A stretch of DNA of 64,000 nucleotides from the NCBI GenBank assembly GCA_001687465.1, contig LVLI01000214.1, positions 62,001 through 126,000 on the forward strand, in the 5' to 3' direction. Shown here piece by piece: positions 58,901-64,000 of the stretch. Source of the DNA: Halocafeteria seosinensis. Its lineage: Eukaryota > Sar > Bigyra > Bicosoecida. Both the position numbers and the translations under genes were made by a program. The stretch's first letter is position 1; each line of letters begins with the position of its first letter. The notes beneath the pieces were generated by a model. That model did no database searches and was not told the DNA's origin. It saw only the letters and a list, made by a program, of their open reading frames with translations.

Positions 58901-61418
58901 CACAGTTTGAACAATATTCCAAACGTACAAGACCACACTTACCACTTAGCCGTTTGTACCACGCTTGAAACGATATTACCGAGAGAGGCAACCCATTGTT
59001 TCATTTCTTTTTTGTTTTCATGCCACATACAGGTTGCTAGGACAATGTGATGTTGCTCCCTTTTTTCCGTCAAAATTGGGGCTGGAGACTCAAGCTCTTG
59101 AGACATCTGCATCGATTTGGGGAATGTCTCACATTCATAGGGTGAAATACAATGGAGTCAATGTATTTTGTACCTGTAAAATGAGATCCTGCGTGTCGTC
59201 AAAGGTACCGGACAGGGATGTACTCCCAGACTTAGTGCTTTCGGTCCAAGCTACACTTGCGCTATCAGTCCCAACGCCAACACTTCCACAGTTTGGAACA
59301 GACTTCACTACCGCTTTCCCAGCCATACCGGCTCGTCGATGATGTGGAGCCTTTTCTCCCCTGTTCATTAGTAAGAATTGATCAAGCACAGCGGTCTGGA
59401 ATAATGGCATGTACCACACGGTATTCTCGGAGCTAAGAGAAACGTCCATTTCATACCACATGTGCCGGCAGTTCCAACTCTGCAATGTCGCTTCAAGGGA
59501 TGGCAAAGTCTTCGCTAACTTAAATTCAATAACTTACTTGTGCGAGGAAACCGAGTATAATCAGTGGGAAAAATAGCTCACCATGACTATCTATTTCTGA
59601 ACTCACGTTCCCCCACACAAACGGTGGTGGCAATCGGTCAGAGAAACAGGTAGCAATCACAAAAAATGCCGGCCAAAACCCTGTAAGTGGAAACGCCAAA
59701 CCAAGAAGGTTCATCCTCATACTGCAAACAAGCCGCGCCAAGACCACCGCCAGAATGGAGCTCGCCGCATGAGATAATGCAAGATGCAGGTACTCGTTAG
59801 TTAATACTGAGTCGTACGTCCACAGGAAGGCATAACCGTCATTCGAGCATTTTGCAACTTCTGGCGAAACGCCAACATCCCACTTTAACATAGACATTCC
59901 AAAACATGCCATGAATAAGGCTTCAACAAGAAGGCGTAAGCAGGCATACTTTAACCGCTGTGACGGTTCATCGTTGAATATAGTCGGAGCGTTGGCGGCA
60001 CTGCGATCATCGTTGAGCCTAGTTCTCAGAATCGTGAGGCCACCAAACAAAGTAAAAGGAATAGCTAGACCCCGCAGGCTCGAAATGCCACTTTTGGATT
60101 CCACAGCCAAAGAAACTATAACGACGACCTGCAGCGCGAAAGACAGTAGATCGCCTATAGCTCGTGCTTTCCGCATTTTTGTTCGAAACCTTTTATTGCT
60201 ATCAGAAAGAAAGGCACGGTGAAGAAACGCCAGTCCACTCCACAGTACAGGAACTGTCATCATCTGAGATGAGGTCCACAACCAGTTTTGGGAGGGGAGA
60301 ATGGAAAACACCAGGAATGCTGTGCCGCCAGCCGAGAGAACAGCATCAATAAATACCTGCATGGCATCAAAATCACACCATTAATTCCACACGCTGAGAT
60401 GCTAGGTATATGGCGAAATTTTCAATAAAACACAACTCACCCCTGCCGCTAGCCAGAAATAGTCCTTGATCTTCGAAGTCTCCTTGTTTCTTTGAAACGC
60501 CTCAGGGATGCTATCCAAGGTTTCAATATACGAAATAGTGGACATTCTGGTTGAGGCGGTACTACTCGTTTCCCCGTCATCACCAGAGGGTGAAACACTC
60601 GAAGTGGCGCTCACGATAGAAGCAGCAGATCCTGAGGGATCTCCCAGAGGAGATCTTCTTTCTCGCTTCTGAGAATACGGCTGGTTTACTGAGAGAGGAT
60701 AGTTCTGTTCACTTTGATCAGTCACTCTTCGACGAGATTCTACACGGCCAATTCCTCTTCCTGATGCTCGGATCTCACCCGTGCGGCGGTACGCATATTG
60801 ACTCCGGATAGATTTCCTGAGCTTATCTTTTTCACTCGCCTGCCGAGGAAGGTCATACCTTTGAGTCCGGGCAAAAGAAAGGAAAGTGAAAAGCAGTTGC
60901 ACAAGGACTGGCGCAAAGATAGCCCAAAAGCTGGCGAAGCGGATTTTGCAGCTATGGCTGTCTTGCTCTTTGGCATCCAAGTGTCCTAGTCGGTGGTAGG
61001 ACTCCCCAAGAGCGAAGAGGGACAGCTTCGACGCAACCAGCGATGCAACCATCAGGGGACATGCTATGAGCAGCAGGATGCCGCGAGCATACGCTGGACA
61101 GCGGTCGTTCACCAGCCTTGCGTACTGGCTATCCTTGGCATCTGTGTCCTCCTCCGAGTCCTCGTCTTGGTACCCATATCCGTGTAAGAAAGGTTCATCG
61201 GCCTTGGCCTCCTCCTCAGCAATGTGTATCCGATCATCATCAAAATCGAGATCGAACTCCCCAGAACGCGTCGAGAACCTCTTTAGTAGCGTCAACCTAT
61301 CCACAGAGTTGTCGAGGTTCTCCATGTCGACTCCGCTTCTGGAGCCATGTGATGATGAGGAAGACGACGAGCCTCCTTCATAATCGTGTGAAAACTCATA
61401 TGCATCTCTATCACTCAT
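55942..61418 (-). CDS. Chitin synthase (GT2), multi-pass membrane protein
   Basis: Polymerises UDP-GlcNAc into chitin at a membrane. I infer eight exons, in order of transcription: 61418-60441, 60356-59538, 59479-59174, 59106-58943, 58879-58435, 58374-58168, 58090-57058 and 56981-55942, giving about 1,663 residues. An acidic Ser-rich N-terminus precedes about ten hydrophobic segments. The catalytic core starts near ATCMWHENKKEMKQ, with TTDGDTSF (Asp 956/958), CGRIRPLGSG, CCPGCFSIWR, EDRWMC (about 1058) and QRRRW (1095-1099), all hallmark chitin synthase motifs. More membrane segments follow, then MSWGTRN, a cytosolic coiled region, and two last segments. The layout with membrane segments on both sides resembles animal and diatom type-2 enzymes rather than fungal class I-III. 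The start is the first ATG (MSDRDAYEF). Confidence 0.93.
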
Positions 61419-62040
61419 TACTTTATTCCCAGTAAAGGGATATTCCACCTAGATCTCAGGCTCAGACCTGGAATCTCCGTGGAATCTCCAGTTTCAAGTC
61501 TTCAAGCGTGTAATTTATCGAGTCCGGAGGAGCATTAAGGGGTCAGTATTGCGTTCATGTGTCGCTCCAAGTCTTTGCCTGGGGAGCTACTCTGTTATCG
61601 TGGCCGGAAACGTGAAAAACTGATCGAAAACCGCGTGGTTGTGTCCGTATTCACCTGGAATTATCCAAGCCGTCCCGCACATGCGCTTTTTTTCTTGGAA
61701 ACCCACAGGACGATAATTACTACGCTACAGCGAGAACTTAAGACGGTGCAATGATCGTAATGCTCTTCACTGAACAAGAAACACGTACAATACAATGGGG
61801 ACGTAGAACAATGCCAAGTGATCCGCCCGGTGTCAGCGCGCCGAGACACAACGGTGCACGTCACCGTCTACATGGTGTCAGATGAAGATGCTGAGACAGA
61901 GATTAAGCCACCGTTTGCAACGCATTCTGTCTGATGAGTATCGGATAGCTCTGAGACTCAGCAGGCGCTGATGGAAACAGGAGCACGCCCGATGCTTTAA
62001 GATACTAGAGAAGAAAGTTCAGTTTTGTACATTAGTTGTG
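61419..62040. other. Intergenic region upstream of chitin synthase
   Basis: Contains the chitin synthase 5' flank and the 3' flank of the unidentified minus-strand gene. A GGAATCTCC motif is repeated at about 61470-61490. No gene is supported. Confidence 0.45.
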
Positions 62041-64000
62041 CTATGATAGTCTATGAATCTCTTCGGAGAACGTCTCTTCAAGGAAGTGAGGGTCTGTAAG
62101 TGCGTCGACCAAAGCTTCATACTGTTTTCGGTCGGAAAAGTGTTCTAGCTGCTCAAGCTGGAATTGAATGCTTGCGGATTTTTGTGACTCGATCGATTGC
62201 AACACATTATCAGCAATATCAGGGCTCTCAAATTCAAGCGATACTTTGTATTCCGACTGACCCATTGGTAGGATTCTTTGCTCCAATTCCGAAGCTCTTC
62301 GCCCAACTCGAGAGAACAATTTGTTCGAGGGTTCGTAGAAGTCCCATATGAGAGTAGTCAAACGTAGCGTGCAGCCTTCTCGGGATGGCTTCCGTAGGTA
62401 CTGAAAAGGAATGCTATCAATAACCGTGAATTCTTCAATCGAATTCCACTCTGCAAAGTCCAGGGAATATTCCCTCAGAGCAACACCGAAAGAAAAACTG
62501 GGTTGTTGACTAGGAACGCAGCATACAAAAAATGTAGCATCAGCGGGAACGACGCTCCCTAAATCAGTTGCTAAGAACGAGGAGTTTTTCGGAGGTAAGA
62601 ATAATCTTTCTGGCATATCCCATCTCTGTAGTACCTCGTTTTCACCCACCGAGTCATGGATGACTGAATCAGAGTATTCATGCAAGCCCGCCAGCTTGAG
62701 AAGCAAATTCCTGACGAGATACAGACGTTGAATACAAACCCAAAACAAGTGAATCTTGTTAAGAGGGTGGATATTTTGTTGTTCGCCAAATTGAGGAACG
62801 GCGTTACTGGCGGCCTGTCTCAAAACTGCTACCGCGGTAATTTCGGCTGCAGCTTCCGAAATTTGAGTGTCCGTCAAGGACAGTTGTGATATAGTGCCCT
62901 CATGATCAACTCTTATTGGTTTATACTGACTGTAAGGTGTACACTTATCTAATTCCTCTATCTCGGGAGAAAAGGCAGACGATAGCAGGGAGTTAGTTTC
63001 CTCCTGAATGTGATAGCCATTTGCGCTATATGATGTTGCTTCTCCAGGCACTGTTGGTGAATCTTCCCCATATATTTCTGAGGTTAGCTCTGCGGCTTCA
63101 CTAATAGCTCCTTTAGCGTCGCGATGTGCCTGCTCCGCGGAGTAGGGTGAGCCAACGAACCCGAGAGAACTTCCGTCCACTTTGGCAGCTAAAGGCTCAC
63201 GTGACACGTTAATTGATGCTTGAGCTGAAGGTTCGTTTCTCGTTGAAAACGAAACGGCATCGAAGACGTTAACTATGTTGACGCAGCCTCCAATGCCACT
63301 ATCCTCTGAGAATTCAACAGACCTCTGAATTAGTGCGCATACACTACTGATAGTGTTCCGGAGCTCGCTATTCACTTGTGCTGGGAGAATCGACTGCAGA
63401 TGCAAACTGTTAGCTCCTTGAAGGCACGGCTCCTGAGACCTGTGAGGCGTTCCATTCTGCCGGACACTCCTATCTGTATATGCTAGTTTTTCGCCGATGA
63501 CGTCTACAGCAAGAGGTAAACAAACGTGATACAATATTGAAACATTAAGACGGAGTAAAGTCATTGGTATTAACCCATGGGTATAACGGTCCCACAAAAA
63601 CGCTCGGTCCGTAGCACTTGTAGAAAGACCGCGGCGATCACCGTAACAGAATTGGTGAACAGTCTCTAATTGCGTAGAATCAGCGCAAATGCAATTAACT
63701 AGACGTTTTAAAACGTCGTCACGACTCTTTGCTTCCTCAGTCAGATGATCTGAAAAAATAGAATCATCGTCATTCGGTACGCCTAAATCCGACCGTTCTC
63801 CATGCCCACGGAAACCGTTCCTCTGGAACGAGTTATGCGAAGTGTAGTTATCATGGGACTTCAGTCGTCCACGGCGTTCGTCCTTACTAGCTAGCAAATT
63901 GGAAAACTCAGAAGGTGACGGAAACGAGCGACTCTTTGTACTGTGTGGAGACACCAAGGCTCCCACTAACCAGTCGGCCTCCGTAGGGAGCTGATGGCCC
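62041..64000 (-). CDS. Unidentified protein, C-terminal part (runs off the window)
   Basis: A minus-strand frame stays open from the window edge to a TAG at 62041-62043, at least 650 residues, so the 5' end is missing. No recognised family. The N-terminal part seen is Ser/Asp/Arg-rich. The middle has a helical stretch around ADSTQLETVHQFC and LIPMTLLRLNVSILYHVCLPLAVDVI, then a polar linker. The last about 250 residues look folded: HLFWVCIQRLYLVRNLLLKLAG, ADATFFVCCVP, TLRLTTLIWDFYEPSNK and a Glu/Gln-rich helical end. The edge residues read EADWLVGAL. Length and codon make-up indicate a real gene. I cannot give a function. Confidence 0.7.
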   Translation of the reverse strand, partial: GHQLPTEADWLVGALVSPHSTKSRSFPSPSEFSNLLASKDERRGRLKSHDNYTSHNSFQRNGFRGHGERSDLGVPNDDDSIFSDHLTEEAKSRDDVLKRLVNCICADSTQLETVHQFCYGDRRGLSTSATDRAFLWDRYTHGLIPMTLLRLNVSILYHVCLPLAVDVIGEKLAYTDRSVRQNGTPHRSQEPCLQGANSLHLQSILPAQVNSELRNTISSVCALIQRSVEFSEDSGIGGCVNIVNVFDAVSFSTRNEPSAQASINVSREPLAAKVDGSSLGFVGSPYSAEQAHRDAKGAISEAAELTSEIYGEDSPTVPGEATSYSANGYHIQEETNSLLSSAFSPEIEELDKCTPYSQYKPIRVDHEGTISQLSLTDTQISEAAAEITAVAVLRQAASNAVPQFGEQQNIHPLNKIHLFWVCIQRLYLVRNLLLKLAGLHEYSDSVIHDSVGENEVLQRWDMPERLFLPPKNSSFLATDLGSVVPADATFFVCCVPSQQPSFSFGVALREYSLDFAEWNSIEEFTVIDSIPFQYLRKPSREGCTLRLTTLIWDFYEPSNKLFSRVGRRASELEQRILPMGQSEYKVSLEFESPDIADNVLQSIESQKSASIQFQLEQLEHFSDRKQYEALVDALTDPHFLEETFSEEIHRLS

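Overview
The window is a gene-dense stretch of a eukaryotic nuclear genome. Most genes carry short GT-AG introns (mostly about 50-90 nt), intergenic spaces are small, and genes lie on both strands. I reconstructed exon joins by reading splice sites and checking phase and family alignment; these joins are inferred, not confirmed by transcripts. The gene content fits a flagellated, unicellular or simple eukaryote. It includes axonemal proteins (DRC8/EFCAB2 and CFAP161 types), a hybrid histidine kinase, an RWP-RK transcription factor, a chitin synthase and an animal-like P2 cation ATPase. This mix suggests a stramenopile-type or other protist rather than an animal, plant or fungus. The lineage call is inference, and no plastid gene is visible.

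Layout. At 0.8-4.4 kb is a Na/K-type P-ATPase with an in-frame TGA at a conserved Trp position. At 4.8-6.2 kb is an SRSF1-like SR protein. At 6.6-12.0 kb is a giant coiled-coil protein, followed on the minus strand by DRC8 (12.1-12.7), Misato/DML1 (13.0-15.4) and CFAP161 with an EF-hand tail (15.6-17.5). At 18.4-22.0 kb mitochondrial EF-Ts and an SHMT with a probable mitochondrial leader are divergently transcribed. At 22.6-33.9 kb is a fibrocystin-L (PKHD1L1)-like receptor of about 3,700 residues with IPT/TIG, PA14 and G8 domains. At 34.2-36.0 kb is a Golgi-type chondroitin-GalNAc-transferase-like enzyme, divergent from a membrane hybrid histidine kinase (36.8-40.3). At 40.4-43.5 kb METTL5 and DCAF13/Sof1 are divergent. 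After a 1.9-kb gene-poor stretch come an RWP-RK factor (45.4-46.9), Pelota (47.0-48.7) and a HECT E3 ligase (49.4-53.2). On the minus strand follow VPS45 (53.3-55.5), a chitin synthase (55.9-61.4) and the 3' part of an unidentified gene running off the window end (62.0-64.0).

Themes. There is a cluster of cilium-associated genes (6.6-17.5 kb). Two head-to-head pairs share a function: mitochondrial EF-Ts/SHMT, and the 18S rRNA factors METTL5/DCAF13. There is also a set of surface-glycan and surface-receptor genes. The most unusual points are the recoded or broken ATPase codon with its altered cation-site residues, a lectin-like module inside the fibrocystin-L-like receptor, and the CFAP161-EF-hand fusion. 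I saw no CRISPR arrays, insertion sequences, rRNA or convincing tRNA genes.
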